Below, in pieces: positions 23,049-31,321 of a stretch of DNA of 64,000 nucleotides. The translations under genes were made by a program, and so were the position numbers. Every line of letters begins with the position of its first letter. Position 1 is the stretch's first letter. The notes beneath the pieces are model-generated. The model made no database searches, was not told the origin of the DNA, and saw nothing but the letters and a program-made list of their open reading frames with translations. The stretch covers positions 3,992,001-4,056,000 of the forward strand of contig CP026657.1 in the NCBI GenBank assembly GCA_023525915.1. Direction: 5' to 3'. Origin of the DNA: Acetispira formosa (nom. nud.) (GTDB lineage: Bacteria > Desulfobacterota > Desulfarculia > Adiutricales > Adiutricaceae).

Positions 23049-24874
23049 TGGCCGGTTGTGAAAAATTGATGGTGGATCTGTTTGCCGGTGGCGGCGGAGC
23101 CTCACTGGGTATGGACATGGCTCTGCGCCGTCCGGTGGATATCGCCATCAATCACAATCCGGAATCAGTGGCCATTCATGCCGCCAACCATCCGGGCACC
23201 CGGCATTATGTTCAGAACATTTATCAGGTGCATCCCTTGGACGCTACCGGCGGGAGGCCTGTGGGCGTTCTGTGGGCCTCGCCGGATTGCACCCACTTCA
23301 GCAAGGCCAAAGGCGACGTGCCCAAGTGCAGAGGCCGCCGCGAGCTGGCCTGGACCGTGGTCAACTGGATACGCTACACCAGGCCGGAGCTGGTGGGGAT
23401 TGAAAATGTGGAGGAGTTCCTGACCTGGGGGCCATTGGACGGCGAGGGCCGTCCGATTAAAGCGCAGGCCGGGGAAACTTTCCGGCGCTGGATTGCCGCT
23501 ATCAGGCGGGAGGGCTACAGTGTGGACTGGCGCATTTTAAAAGCCTGTGATTATGGTGCGCCCACCATTCGCCGCCGTCTTTTCATTGTGGCCCGGCGTG
23601 ATCGCAAGCCGGTCAAGTGGCCGGAGCCCACCCATGGTCCGGGCCGGGAGCGCCCCTGGCGCACCGCCGCCGAGTGCATCGACTGGAGCATTCCGGTTCC
23701 GTCCATCTTCGAGCGGAAGAAACCCCTGGTGGAGAATACCCTCAAACGCATCGCCGAGGGGCTACGCCGTTTTGTGATTGAAACCGATCAGCCCTTCATC
23801 GTCAATCCTGACCGGGCCTCCTGGCTGCTCCAGGCCAACACCGGGGTGATCGGTCGGCCGGCCGACTGGCCGCTCTCGACCATCTGCCTGACCGGCAGCC
23901 ACCAGCAGCTGGCCGAGGCCCGTCTCATGTCCTTTATTCAGCATGTCCAACATGGCGGTCGTGGCCGGGCCGGGGTTATGCCCGCCGATGAACCGCTCCG
24001 CACTATTACCGCCAATCCCAAGGGCGGGGGCATGGCTTTAGTTGCGGCTAACCTGATTCATTACTATGGCACCAGGCTAGGCGAGCGCCCACGCTGCGGC
24101 GCTCTGGATGAACCATTCCGCACGGCTACGGCCGTCGGGAACCGTTTCGGCCTGATGTCGGCGTGCTTGACTAAGGTTAATCACACACCCAGTAATAGCT
24201 TCAATTTTCGTGGCCAGAGCTTGTCTCTTCCCCTCCCGACGATTACTCAAAAGCATGGTTTTGGGTTGGCTGTGGCCTATCTAAGCCATTTCTATGGCAC
24301 CATGCAAGACGGTCGTTTGGAGTTGCCGATGAAAACCGTCACCTCCTGCGGGCTCCACTCCGGGTTGGCGGCTGCTTTCCTGACCAAATATTACGGCACC
24401 GGCTGGGCTGAGACCCTGGCCTTACCCATGTCCACGGCCACTCGTCGGCTGAAGCTGGGCCTGACCACGGCCTTTCTGACCAAGTATTACGGCAACGGCA
24501 CCTGCCACTCCCTGGACGAGCCGCTGGGCACTCTGACCACAAAAGAGCGTTACGGGCTGGTGACCGTGAGCCATGTCCCGCTGGTCTGGATAGAGGGAGA
24601 GCCATACGTTATTGCCGATATCGGTCTGCGGATGCTCACACCGCGTGAACTGGCCCGGGCCCAGGGCTATCCCGACGGCTATAAATTTGATCCGGTGGTG
24701 AACGGCAAGCCTCTGTCTCAAAAGTCACAGGTGGGCTCCATCGGCAACAGCGTCCCGCCTGATCTTGCCAGGGCTGTCATCGGTGAGAACAGCGACGCTC
24801 TTGACGCTCCGGAAGAAATCCGGCCGCAGGCGGACCATCCGCTGTTGGTTTCCCTTGAGGAGGCGGCAGCATGA
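23045..24874 (+). CDS. C5 cytosine DNA methyltransferase
   Basis: A 609-residue Dcm-family enzyme that transfers a methyl group from S-adenosylmethionine to C5 of cytosine. Motif I is LVDLFAGGGGASLGM-like (LMVDLFAGGGGASLGMDM), motif IV is 'ASPDCTHFSKAKG' with Cys in DC rather than PC, motif VI is 'GIENVEEF', motif VIII is 'APTIRRRLFIVARR' and motif X is 'GNSVPP'. The target-recognition region (about residues 300-520) holds several degenerate repeats of 'FLTKYYG.G...LxxPxxTxT'. The enzyme probably protects phage DNA or changes host expression. It is longer than typical Dcm because of these repeats. Confidence 0.93.
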   Translation: MMAGCEKLMVDLFAGGGGASLGMDMALRRPVDIAINHNPESVAIHAANHPGTRHYVQNIYQVHPLDATGGRPVGVLWASPDCTHFSKAKGDVPKCRGRRELAWTVVNWIRYTRPELVGIENVEEFLTWGPLDGEGRPIKAQAGETFRRWIAAIRREGYSVDWRILKACDYGAPTIRRRLFIVARRDRKPVKWPEPTHGPGRERPWRTAAECIDWSIPVPSIFERKKPLVENTLKRIAEGLRRFVIETDQPFIVNPDRASWLLQANTGVIGRPADWPLSTICLTGSHQQLAEARLMSFIQHVQHGGRGRAGVMPADEPLRTITANPKGGGMALVAANLIHYYGTRLGERPRCGALDEPFRTATAVGNRFGLMSACLTKVNHTPSNSFNFRGQSLSLPLPTITQKHGFGLAVAYLSHFYGTMQDGRLELPMKTVTSCGLHSGLAAAFLTKYYGTGWAETLALPMSTATRRLKLGLTTAFLTKYYGNGTCHSLDEPLGTLTTKERYGLVTVSHVPLVWIEGEPYVIADIGLRMLTPRELARAQGYPDGYKFDPVVNGKPLSQKSQVGSIGNSVPPDLARAVIGENSDALDAPEEIRPQADHPLLVSLEEAAA

Positions 24875-25032
24875 TTGACCATCGGCTGAAATCCATCTGG
24901 ACCGCCCTGGAGCAGGCCGCCATCACCTTCAATATGGGTCTGCAGAGCTTTGCCAGAACTTTTCAGAATATTATGGACCGGATGGAACAGCCGTGCCTCA
25001 AAATCGGCGCCACTGATTATGACGGTTATTAA
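24871..25032 (+). CDS. Small protein coupled to the methyltransferase
   Basis: A 53-residue frame starting MIDHRLKSIWTALEQAAITF, whose ATG overlaps the methyltransferase stop (ATGA). Mostly helical, with a second helix 'LQSFARTFQNIMDRMEQ'. No recognised family. Coupling to the upstream gene and sense codon use support it as real. Confidence 0.55.
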   Translation: MIDHRLKSIWTALEQAAITFNMGLQSFARTFQNIMDRMEQPCLKIGATDYDGY

Positions 25033-25200
25033 GAGCCACATGCTATGCCCATCTCCGTCGGGTATTGAGCATTGGCGGCCGCCCTAGCTTGGGCAGACTC
25101 AGATGAATTTATCTCCGGAGAAAAGTGGGCCGGGCCGTCGCTGATAAGGCAAGGCCACAGTCCCATCGGGGGCCCGGCCATTATTAACAAAGGAAAAATT

Positions 25201-25413
25201 ATGGAATACACAATTATGCTGACGCTTTCCGGCGATATGACAGTCGAAGCCGACAGCCGGGAGGCAGCCGAAGCCAAGCTCAATCAGGTGGTAAAAGATA
25301 TCGACCACAACGGCGAGTCCGTCTACTGTGGTGATTTCGTAATCGGCCCGCTCTCAGCGATCGACTCCTGTCTGAATACTTCTGAGATCGCTGACGAAGA
25401 CCTGCCGTTTTGA
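25201..25413 (+). CDS. Uncharacterised small phage protein
   Basis: A 70-residue acidic protein (MEYTIMLTLSGDMTVEADSR...) with a ribosome site AAAGGAAAAATT before the ATG. The N-terminal half is predicted beta-strand/helix ('VEADSREAAEAKLNQVVKDI'), like small DpnD/PcfM-like or similar phage proteins, but that is not certain. Confidence 0.6.
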   Translation: MEYTIMLTLSGDMTVEADSREAAEAKLNQVVKDIDHNGESVYCGDFVIGPLSAIDSCLNTSEIADEDLPF

Positions 25414-25430
25414 ATGGCGTTGGGGGTAAT

Positions 25431-25562
25431 ATGCAATTCATAATAGCAGGCTGCGCGGCCATCGGACTGGCGCTCATTTTTTGGCGGCTCCGTCGTAAAA
25501 AATCAAAACCTCACCGCAACCATATCCAATGGAGGCTCGAATGGGACCAGGACTGCAAATGA
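25431..25562 (+). CDS. Small single-span membrane protein
   Basis: A 43-residue frame: an N-terminal hydrophobic segment (FIIAGCAAIGLALIFW) followed by a very basic tail (RLRRKKSKPHRNH). GGGGG lies 5 bases before the ATG. The end overlaps the excisionase-like gene. Function unknown. Confidence 0.5.
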   Translation: MQFIIAGCAAIGLALIFWRLRRKKSKPHRNHIQWRLEWDQDCK

Positions 25563-25888
25563 ATCTGGAAGATTTTTTGCGGGGGCTGTTTAGGCCGCTG
25601 CTAAAAGAAGTCATCACAGAGGAGATCAAGGAACTGCCTTTGGGCTCATCGGTGCCAAAAGAGATTGCCGAGATGGAGGTGCTGAAGCATAAAGAATATC
25701 TCAGCGCCCGTGAGGTGCAGACGCTTTATGGCCTCAATTCCAACACCTTGCGGAGCTGGCGGGGCCAAAGCCGGGGCTCGGCCTACAGCCGCGATGGTGA
25801 TCTTATTCTTTATAAGTGCACGGATGTGGAAGCCTATCTCAAATCAAACAAGGTCCGCACTCGTGATCAATTTGGCACCAGGGGTTAG
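25541..25888 (+). CDS. Probable excisionase, MerR/AlpA-type helix-turn-helix
   Basis: A 115-residue protein; ATG 25541 is chosen because GGAGG lies 6 bases before it. Residues 55-110 hold a winged helix-turn-helix of the HTH_17 type: 'EYLSAREVQTLYGLNSNTLR', 'SWRGQSRGSAYSRDGDLILY', then 'KCTDVEAYLKSNKV'. The N-terminal half is helical and acidic. Its stop overlaps the convergent integrase stop, and a small HTH protein next to a phage integrase is typical of a recombination directionality factor. Confidence 0.7.
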   Translation: MGPGLQMNLEDFLRGLFRPLLKEVITEEIKELPLGSSVPKEIAEMEVLKHKEYLSAREVQTLYGLNSNTLRSWRGQSRGSAYSRDGDLILYKCTDVEAYLKSNKVRTRDQFGTRG

Positions 25889-26992
25889 TTTTGATTATTG
25901 ATAAAACTCTCAATAGCCGTCACCGCCGCTTTTTGGGTTTCGGGGGCAAGGTGGGCGTAACGCTGGGTCATCTGGGCGCTGGAGTGCCCCAGGAGAGTGC
26001 CCACCAGATAAAGGCTCTGGCCCTGGATGACCATCCAACTGGCAAAGGTGTGTCGCAGAGTGTGGAATACAACCCGGTCGCGGCGGTCATCACGGCCTTC
26101 GTTGAATCCGAGGTCTTTGACGGCCCGGTCAAAGACGTGGCTGACCCGGTCGTAGGTGCCGCCCTTGGGGCGGGGAAAAACCGGCTCGCCAGGTGTAAGG
26201 CCGATTTCGCGCAGCATATCCACGATCACGCCCGGCAGGTAAACTGTCCGGTCCTTGAAATTTTTGGTGTCGGTCGCCCTGGCGCGGCCGCCCTCCAGAT
26301 CGATATGCTCGCCCCGCAGGCCGCATGATCTCGCCACTCCGCATGCCGGTGTACAGGCTCATCATGGAAACCCAATAAACGTATTGCGAACGGCTTTTCA
26401 GGTGCTCCAGGAGGGCAGTGGCCTCCTCTTTGGAGAGAAAGCGGCTCCGGCGATTGTCCTTTTTGGGGATGGTTACCTTTGCGGCCGGGTTTTCCCCTTG
26501 ATACACTCCCCATTTGGCCAGATAATTGTAAATGCGGCCCACCAGGCCGATGATATGGCCGATCGTGGCGGCAGCCCGGCCTTTTTCGATCAGCCCGTCT
26601 TTTATCATTTCCAAATCGCTGGTTTTTATCGTCTCCAGGGTGCGAGAGCCCAGGACCGGCCCCAGGTGGGCTTGGTAGCATTTAATGTCGTTGTAGGCCC
26701 GTCCCAGGTGCTTTATATGGCGTTCCCAGGACATGTTCCAAGCCTCATCCAAAGTCAAATCACGGCCGACTATTTCTTCGTGACCGCGAACGCCACGGAT
26801 ACGTTCAGCCCGGACCTGATTGGCCAGGGCGGCGGTGTAGCCTTCAGAGGCCCAGCCGACTTTCTCCCATTTGCGTTTTCCATCCTGCTGATATTCGATG
26901 TACCAAGCCTGATCAGGGCGGCCCTGGTGTTTTTTGACTGTCGAGGGCTGGCTGAAAACGCCGGTGTATTTGGATTTTACATAGCGGGTCAC
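25885..26992 (-). pseudogene. Tyrosine-family phage integrase, split by a one-base frameshift
   Basis: Two minus-strand frames make one integrase of about 368 residues. The upstream frame (from ATG 26992) holds an N-terminal Arm-binding domain, a core-binding SAM-like domain and 'YTGMRSGEIMR' with the first catalytic Arg. The downstream frame (to 25885) holds 'LRGEHIDLEGG', 'FHTLRHTFASWM' (His-x-x-Arg), 'LLGHSSAQMTQRYAHL' with the nucleophile Tyr. Between them, near 26325-26335, an extra C in CGGCCTGCGG breaks the frame: removing it restores MRLRGEHID. It may be a mutation, a sequencing error or a programmed shift. Convergent with the excisionase and next to the attachment site. Confidence 0.85.
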
Positions 26993-27033
26993 GGCGAAAT
27001 CCTTTGCATTTTTAATCCCGGCGGGCAGGTGGA

Positions 27034-27085
27034 ATGCCTACGCTTTGCCTACGCGAAAACGGCATTTTGCCTACATTTGCCTACG
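27034..27085. repeat. Four direct repeats TTTGCCTAC, probable integrase arm-binding sites
   Basis: Copies lie at about 27035-27042 (ATGCCTAC), 27044-27052, 27067-27075 and 27077-27085. They sit between the integrase start and the attachment site, where arm-type sites for phage integrases normally are. Confidence 0.65.
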
Positions 27086-27206
27086 GGCTTCCGATACGGT
27101 GAAAACGATTATAACGCCGGGGGGCTTGTATTTTCAAGGCTTTTAACGCTTCAAAGCGAATTTGCCGCTTGTAATCTTATCCCGCTGGTTTCCGATTTAA
27201 CATTCG

Positions 27207-27247
27207 CAATGCCGAGGCCAGGGGTTCGATCCCCCTCATCTCCACCA
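27207..27247 (+). other. Prophage right attachment site: 3' end of a tRNA or tmRNA gene
   Basis: The T-arm AGGGG-TTCGATC-CCCCT (27220-27236), the acceptor strand CATCTCC (27237-27243), the discriminator A and CCA (27245-27247) form a perfect tRNA-type 3' end. No matching 5' half (GGAGATG or GGGGATG acceptor) precedes it here, so the rest of the gene lies at the other prophage end. The exact crossover length cannot be seen from one side. Confidence 0.8.
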
Positions 27248-27254
27248 ATAGATC

Positions 27255-27301
27255 AAACCAAGCCCGGCAAAGTTTCAAAAACTTTGCCGGGCTTGGTTTT
27301 T
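27255..27301 (+). terminator. Terminator behind the tRNA/tmRNA end
   Basis: A 21-bp perfect stem beginning AAACCAAGCCCGGCAAAG, a 3- to 5-base loop and a run of T. It belongs to the host side of the integration site and probably ended the original tRNA or tmRNA transcript. Confidence 0.85.
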
Positions 27302-27428
27302 CTTGTGTCCACATACGTTTAAAGCTTCTCCGGCTGAACAATTGAAAAACTTTAAAAGGTATGTCACAATAATCTGACAAACGTTAATGATGTTACAAAC
27401 CGTCTCTTAATGAGGCTGGGAGGAAAAA

Positions 27429-28172
27429 ATGCGCTGCCTGTGTACTCTGATTTTTGTGCTGTCAATGTTTCCGGCTACGGCCCAGGCTTTGCTTCCGCCA
27501 ATGTCTGTCACTTATATCTGCCCTGTTGACGGTGCGAGTGTCTCGCATATGGTATCTCCCACGGATCGCATAACGGATACAGCTCTTGATCTGCAACCGG
27601 TAAGTGTGTATGGAACGCGATACCCTGAGTCTGTGGCTAAATGCCCTAATGACGGGATGCTCATTTATAGGAACGATTATAATAAAAACGAGTATACGCC
27701 GGAACAAACAGCTATTTTAAAAGAGTTTGTAGCCACGGCTGAATACAAGCAAATGCTTGCGGAGGAAACCACTTATTGGGTAATAGTCAAGCTGGAAGAA
27801 AAGGTTGGGGAGCCTTTGGATAAACAGTGGTTCAGGCTGTTGCAGGCTACCTGGCAGGCTGAAGGTACTGATAGATATGAAACTTACGCGCGTGAAACTA
27901 TTAGAGCTATCGAGGCTTTATTGGCAAACCCGGAAGGAAAAAAAGAAAAGGACATAGAAACAGTTCAGATATTGTTGGGCGAACTGAACCGGCGGATCGG
28001 AGAGTTTGATAAGGCCAAAGCTGTTTTTGAGAACCTATTGACCAAACCGGAATTTAAAGAGCATGATTTTTATCCTGGAATAATCAAATATGAATTGAAA
28101 TTGATTGCGGCGGGGAATAAATTTTCACACTCAATGTCAGATATTAATGGCGGCAAAAAAACTAAATGGTGA
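27429..28172 (+). CDS. Secreted protein with Cys pairs and helical repeats
   Basis: A 247-residue protein with a Sec signal peptide (CLCTLIFVLSMFPATAQA). Two short motifs, CPVDG near residue 31 and CPNDG near residue 74, look like halves of a zinc- or disulfide-bound knuckle, as in DUF2225-like proteins. Residues 95-235 are helical and TPR-like ('LLGELNRRIGEFDKAKAVFE'). AGGCTGGGAGG precedes the start. It is the first host gene beyond the prophage. Function unknown. Confidence 0.7.
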   Translation: MRCLCTLIFVLSMFPATAQALLPPMSVTYICPVDGASVSHMVSPTDRITDTALDLQPVSVYGTRYPESVAKCPNDGMLIYRNDYNKNEYTPEQTAILKEFVATAEYKQMLAEETTYWVIVKLEEKVGEPLDKQWFRLLQATWQAEGTDRYETYARETIRAIEALLANPEGKKEKDIETVQILLGELNRRIGEFDKAKAVFENLLTKPEFKEHDFYPGIIKYELKLIAAGNKFSHSMSDINGGKKTKW

Positions 28173-28311
28173 GTTTTAATCTGATTATATCCAAAACCGC
28201 GCTTTAGTTTGAAAGCGTTCTATGTGGCTCTTTGAAGGCCCGCCGGCAAATAATGACCTGGGGGCTTGATTATCTTATTGGCCAGCCACGGCCGCCTCCA
28301 GGGAGGAAACT

Positions 28312-28878
28312 ATGATCGAACCCGGCCCCGGCACAGTTAAACTTGAAACCGATCGGCTGATACTTCGCCGTTTCACGATGGACGACGCATACGATATGTA
28401 TGCCAACTGGGCCGGCGACGACGAAGTGACACGATTTCTGGTTTGGCCGACGCACGCCGGGCTGGATGTCTCCCGTGAAGTGATAGATGGCTGGCTTAAA
28501 GATTATGAATGCCCCGGCCAGTATATCTGGTGCCTGGAATTTAAGGGTGATCATCAAGCCATTGGCAGCCTTGGCGTTGTGGGGCGCAACCCTGAAACCG
28601 GGGCGGCTTGGGAGATAGGCTATTGCCTGAGCCGCGCTTTCTGGGGCCAGGGCCTGATGAGTGAGGCCCTGACGGCGGTGGTCAGGTTTTTATTTGATCA
28701 AGCCGGGGCTGGCATATTGGAGGCCCGTATTGACAAGCGCAACCTCAAATCGGAATCAGTGCTGACAAAATGCGGCTTCAAATTTAACAGAGTCGATGTT
28801 GGAGGCGGCCTGAATAACCTGGGGCGCTATGACGCGCAGATTTACCGGATTGAGAAACCCTCAAACGCCGCGTCGTAG
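28312..28878 (+). CDS. GNAT family N-acetyltransferase (RimJ/RimL-like)
   Basis: A 188-residue acetyltransferase. It starts with 'ETDRLILRRFTMDDAYDMYA', has the acetyl-CoA loop region 'WEIGYCLSRAFWGQGLMSEA', and ends 'KRNLKSESVLTKCGFKFNR'. These are the conserved A/B motifs of the RimJ/RimL branch, which modify ribosomal proteins or small molecules. GAGGAAACT precedes the ATG. Substrate cannot be deduced. It stands alone, convergent with the SLOG gene. Confidence 0.85.
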   Translation: MIEPGPGTVKLETDRLILRRFTMDDAYDMYANWAGDDEVTRFLVWPTHAGLDVSREVIDGWLKDYECPGQYIWCLEFKGDHQAIGSLGVVGRNPETGAAWEIGYCLSRAFWGQGLMSEALTAVVRFLFDQAGAGILEARIDKRNLKSESVLTKCGFKFNRVDVGGGLNNLGRYDAQIYRIEKPSNAAS

Positions 28879-28897
28879 CTACCTGAACCGGACGGCA

Positions 28898-29428
28898 TTA
28901 ACCGCGCGGGGAGGTTATCATGTCGTATGTTTTCAGATTAATAATCTCACGCTGTTTTTTTCTGGCGTATTCAATTGTATATTTCATGTCGTCCTTGTTG
29001 CCCTCGTAATAGCAGATCAGGCGGGTGGATTTATCAATGATATAACGATTATGGGCCAGAAAAGTTTCCCGGGTGCAGGCGGGGGCCAGCGTGATCACCT
29101 CATCGGCCTGCGCTATCACCATTTGATAGATAATCTGCCACGGATCATCAAAGCCATACCCCACATAAGGCAGAACGGCCACCAGTTCCACCTTCCTCAT
29201 GTGTTCCCGCTTTTTTCTTAACTCCGCTAACACAACTCCGGCCGTGAGGTCAAACCCCTTGATCATTCCGCATAAGAATCTAGTGTAGCCATGATCCACC
29301 GCCTGAAGGATGGTCTGGCTTATGTGGTGTTCTAATATAAAATAAGCTTTATGCCCCTTTTTCAATATAAAAGAGAACTCTTCGGGGCGATACCCGCAAA
29401 AACAGGCCGTTCTTGATTCTAATGTCAT
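28898..29428 (-). CDS. SLOG-family protein (DUF1273/YpsA-like)
   Basis: A 176-residue Rossmann-like protein. 'ACFCGYRPEEFSF' at the start, 'GYTRFLCGMIKGFDLTAGVV' in the middle, and 'RYIIDKSTRLICYYEGNKDD' near the end match the DUF1273/YpsA/YoqJ pattern of the SLOG superfamily, which binds nucleotide-derived ligands. Bacterial relatives are common in Firmicutes and phages. It stands just upstream of, and divergent from, four small XRE genes in an AT-rich stretch, suggesting shared foreign origin. Confidence 0.8.
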   Translation of the reverse strand: MTLESRTACFCGYRPEEFSFILKKGHKAYFILEHHISQTILQAVDHGYTRFLCGMIKGFDLTAGVVLAELRKKREHMRKVELVAVLPYVGYGFDDPWQIIYQMVIAQADEVITLAPACTRETFLAHNRYIIDKSTRLICYYEGNKDDMKYTIEYARKKQREIINLKTYDMITSPRG

Positions 29429-29547
29429 TAAAAGACTCCTATACTTCCTTTAACGTTATTATTATAGTGTTTAATGCTATTGGATAGTTTTTCTGTTTTC
29501 TATAAGATTTTAAATACCTTATTGCTTATAGAAAGAGAGATTAAACT

Positions 29548-29796
29548 ATGCCTATTTCCCGTGATTCCTATTCGCCAGAAGAAATACAATTTATTAGAGG
29601 TGTGGGATTCAAAATTCAGTATTACCGCAAGAAAGCTGGTATAAGCCAGGCGGATCTGGCGGAACACGTTGATATGAGCCTGACGACCATTGCTCGTCTG
29701 GAGTCGTCATGTTTATCGGCGCCATCGATGGTCGGGCTATATCGGATTGCCAAGACGCTGGGCATTACACCGGATAAACTGGTGCAGCTCGATTAA
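29548..29796 (+). CDS. XRE-type helix-turn-helix protein (solo)
   Basis: An 82-residue protein consisting of one XRE domain: 'VGFKIQYYRKKAGISQADLA' then 'EHVDMSLTTIARLESSCLSA' then 'RIAKTLGITPDKL'. AAGAGAG lies upstream of the ATG. It is divergent from the SLOG gene, with the 119-base gap a likely operator region for it. No partner domain. Confidence 0.85.
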   Translation: MPISRDSYSPEEIQFIRGVGFKIQYYRKKAGISQADLAEHVDMSLTTIARLESSCLSAPSMVGLYRIAKTLGITPDKLVQLD

Positions 29797-30105
29797 TACC
29801 CATAGCCCCTCATTGGTGTAATTGACCAGCGAACGACAGGTTTGCCTGGATTCGTGTGTTCGAAATCCGGCGATTGGCTGTTTTAACATCACAGCTAATC
29901 GCCACATCTCCCCCTAACCCCGCTCGACCCCGCGCTTGGTTTCTTTTATATCATTTCAATACATTAAATCATCGAATCATCGCTTTTTTTATTCATTAAA
30001 TAGTATCAACACAGATAACCGCAGTTTAATCATGTTTAGATTAAATTATCCTATTTTGGGATATTAAGCAATGGAATATAGCCTGTCCTGCAAAAGGATT
30101 CGATT
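29797..30105. other. Intergenic region with a hairpin
   Basis: No gene is seen. A hairpin with arms GGCGATTGGCTGT and ACAGCTAATCGCC lies near 29872-29907, without a clear T-run. The last 150 bases are AT-rich and may hold the promoter of the next XRE gene. Confidence 0.5.
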
Positions 30106-30345
30106 ATGAAGTCTATTCATTCAGTGGAATATCAAGCATTTCTGGCGGCATTAAAGAAAGCTCGAAATGATAAGAACCTGAAGCAGGAAATAGTTGCTCA
30201 GAGGTTGAAGCGGCCTCAGTCTTTTGTATCCAAATATGAAAGTGGCGAACGTCGTTTGGATGTGGTGGAGTTTCTGGCTGTTGCAAAGGTCCTTGAGGTT
30301 GACCCCATGCAACTGCTCGCTGATGCCGGTTTACTGTCTATATAA
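30106..30345 (+). CDS. XRE-type helix-turn-helix protein (solo)
   Basis: A 79-residue single-domain regulator: 'FLAALKKARNDKNLKQEIVA', 'QRLKRPQSFVSKYESGERRL', 'DVVEFLAVAKVLEVDP'. It is distinct from the two following paralogues. Ribosome site AAAAGGATT. Lies in AT-rich DNA and has no obvious target operon besides its neighbours. Confidence 0.85.
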   Translation: MKSIHSVEYQAFLAALKKARNDKNLKQEIVAQRLKRPQSFVSKYESGERRLDVVEFLAVAKVLEVDPMQLLADAGLLSI

Positions 30346-30505
30346 TAATACTCCGAAATTATAATGCTCCAATTTAAAAAATTTGCCTAATCTAGGGTCA
30401 ATATTGCTTGTTCATGTAGATTATTATACATCGTATTCGATGTCAATTTAATACATCCAAGCGGTTGTGAGATATACTCCTATATAGAAAAGGGAGGATA
30501 TTTCT

Positions 30506-30724
30506 ATGAATAAGCCATATCAGGTCATATTATGTGAGTTGAGGGAAGATCATGACTTAACTCAGAAGAAAGTGGCGGAAATTTTGGGAATACTTCCCCA
30601 GACCTATGCACGATATGAATCTGGCGAAAGGGCGTTGCCTGTCCGTCATTTATTCACCTTGGCGGATTATTTTAAGGTCAGTTCAGATTACATTTTAGGA
30701 TTGGCCAAAAGAGATGAGCATTAA
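30506..30724 (+). CDS. XRE-type helix-turn-helix protein, tandem paralogue 1
   Basis: A 72-residue single-domain regulator: 'LREDHDLTQKKVAEILGILP', then 'QTYARYESGERALPVRHLFT', then 'LADYFKVSSDYILGLAKR'. It is about two thirds identical to the 31074-31292 product. The style 'LREDHD..Q..VA..L.....TY.RYE.GE' is frequent in Firmicutes, which hints at transfer. Ribosome site GGGAGGATATTT. Confidence 0.85.
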   Translation: MNKPYQVILCELREDHDLTQKKVAEILGILPQTYARYESGERALPVRHLFTLADYFKVSSDYILGLAKRDEH

Positions 30725-31073
30725 TCACAGGTATTATTTCTTAATTGGGCCTAGAGACGCAAAAATCTATTATGTTCAAATATTCAGCAACTTCCGCTTG
30801 AGTAAAGCTTTTCAGTTTTCTCTCTTCAGCTATCGCCTGACCAAACAATTCGCGCTAATTTTACAGGTGCCATTTCTATTCTTAATTTTTTTAACAAAAT
30901 TTCAGTGGCATAACTCAATGATTCAAAAAAGTGCCCTGAATTTTTGGCACTCAAGAGAAATTATCAACTTCTATTTCCTCACTTAGGCCTATTATTATAC
31001 AACCAATCGGTTTCCCTATGAGCAAATTGCGTCCGGTGTGGTGTATCTTTATCATGTAAGGGAGAGCTGGTGC
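30725..31073. other. AT-rich intergenic region
   Basis: No supported gene. An open frame (30714-30986) is present only because the DNA is AT-rich and Phe/Leu-coded; it has no family features and no separate ribosome site. The region separates two XRE paralogues and may be a remnant of a duplicated unit. Confidence 0.5.
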
Positions 31074-31292
31074 ATGAAAAAGGCCTATTATAACAGGATG
31101 CGCGAGTTGCGAGAAGATCATGATAAAAAGCAGAAAGAAGTTGCGGCAGTGTTGGGAATACTTCAACAAACCTATGCACGATATGAGTCTGGTGAAAGAG
31201 AGTTGCCTGTCCGTCATTTATTCACCTTGGCGGAGTATTATAAGGTCAGCACAGATTACATTTTAGGATTGGTCAAAAGAAAAGAGAAATGA
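31074..31292 (+). CDS. XRE-type helix-turn-helix protein, tandem paralogue 2
   Basis: A 72-residue regulator with start at ATG 31074 (AAGGGAGAGC upstream). 'LREDHDKKQKEVAAVLGILQ', 'QTYARYESGERELPVRHLFT' and 'LAEYYKVSTDYILGL' are nearly the same as in the 30506 gene. The 3' end is followed by a paired long-hairpin repeat. A recent duplication is the simplest explanation. Confidence 0.85.
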   Translation: MKKAYYNRMRELREDHDKKQKEVAAVLGILQQTYARYESGERELPVRHLFTLAEYYKVSTDYILGLVKRKEK

Positions 31293-31321
31293 TCGCTAGA
31301 CTTGCCCTTGCCAGTTAACCC

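Noticed and set aside
26255..27322. 355-codon plus-strand frame over the integrase and attachment site
   Set aside because: It runs through the integrase antisense, the arm-type repeats and the tRNA end, which are all better explained; no ribosome site.
30714..30986. 90-codon frame between XRE paralogues
   Set aside because: Phe/Leu/Ile-rich reading of AT-rich DNA with no start signal and no family pattern.
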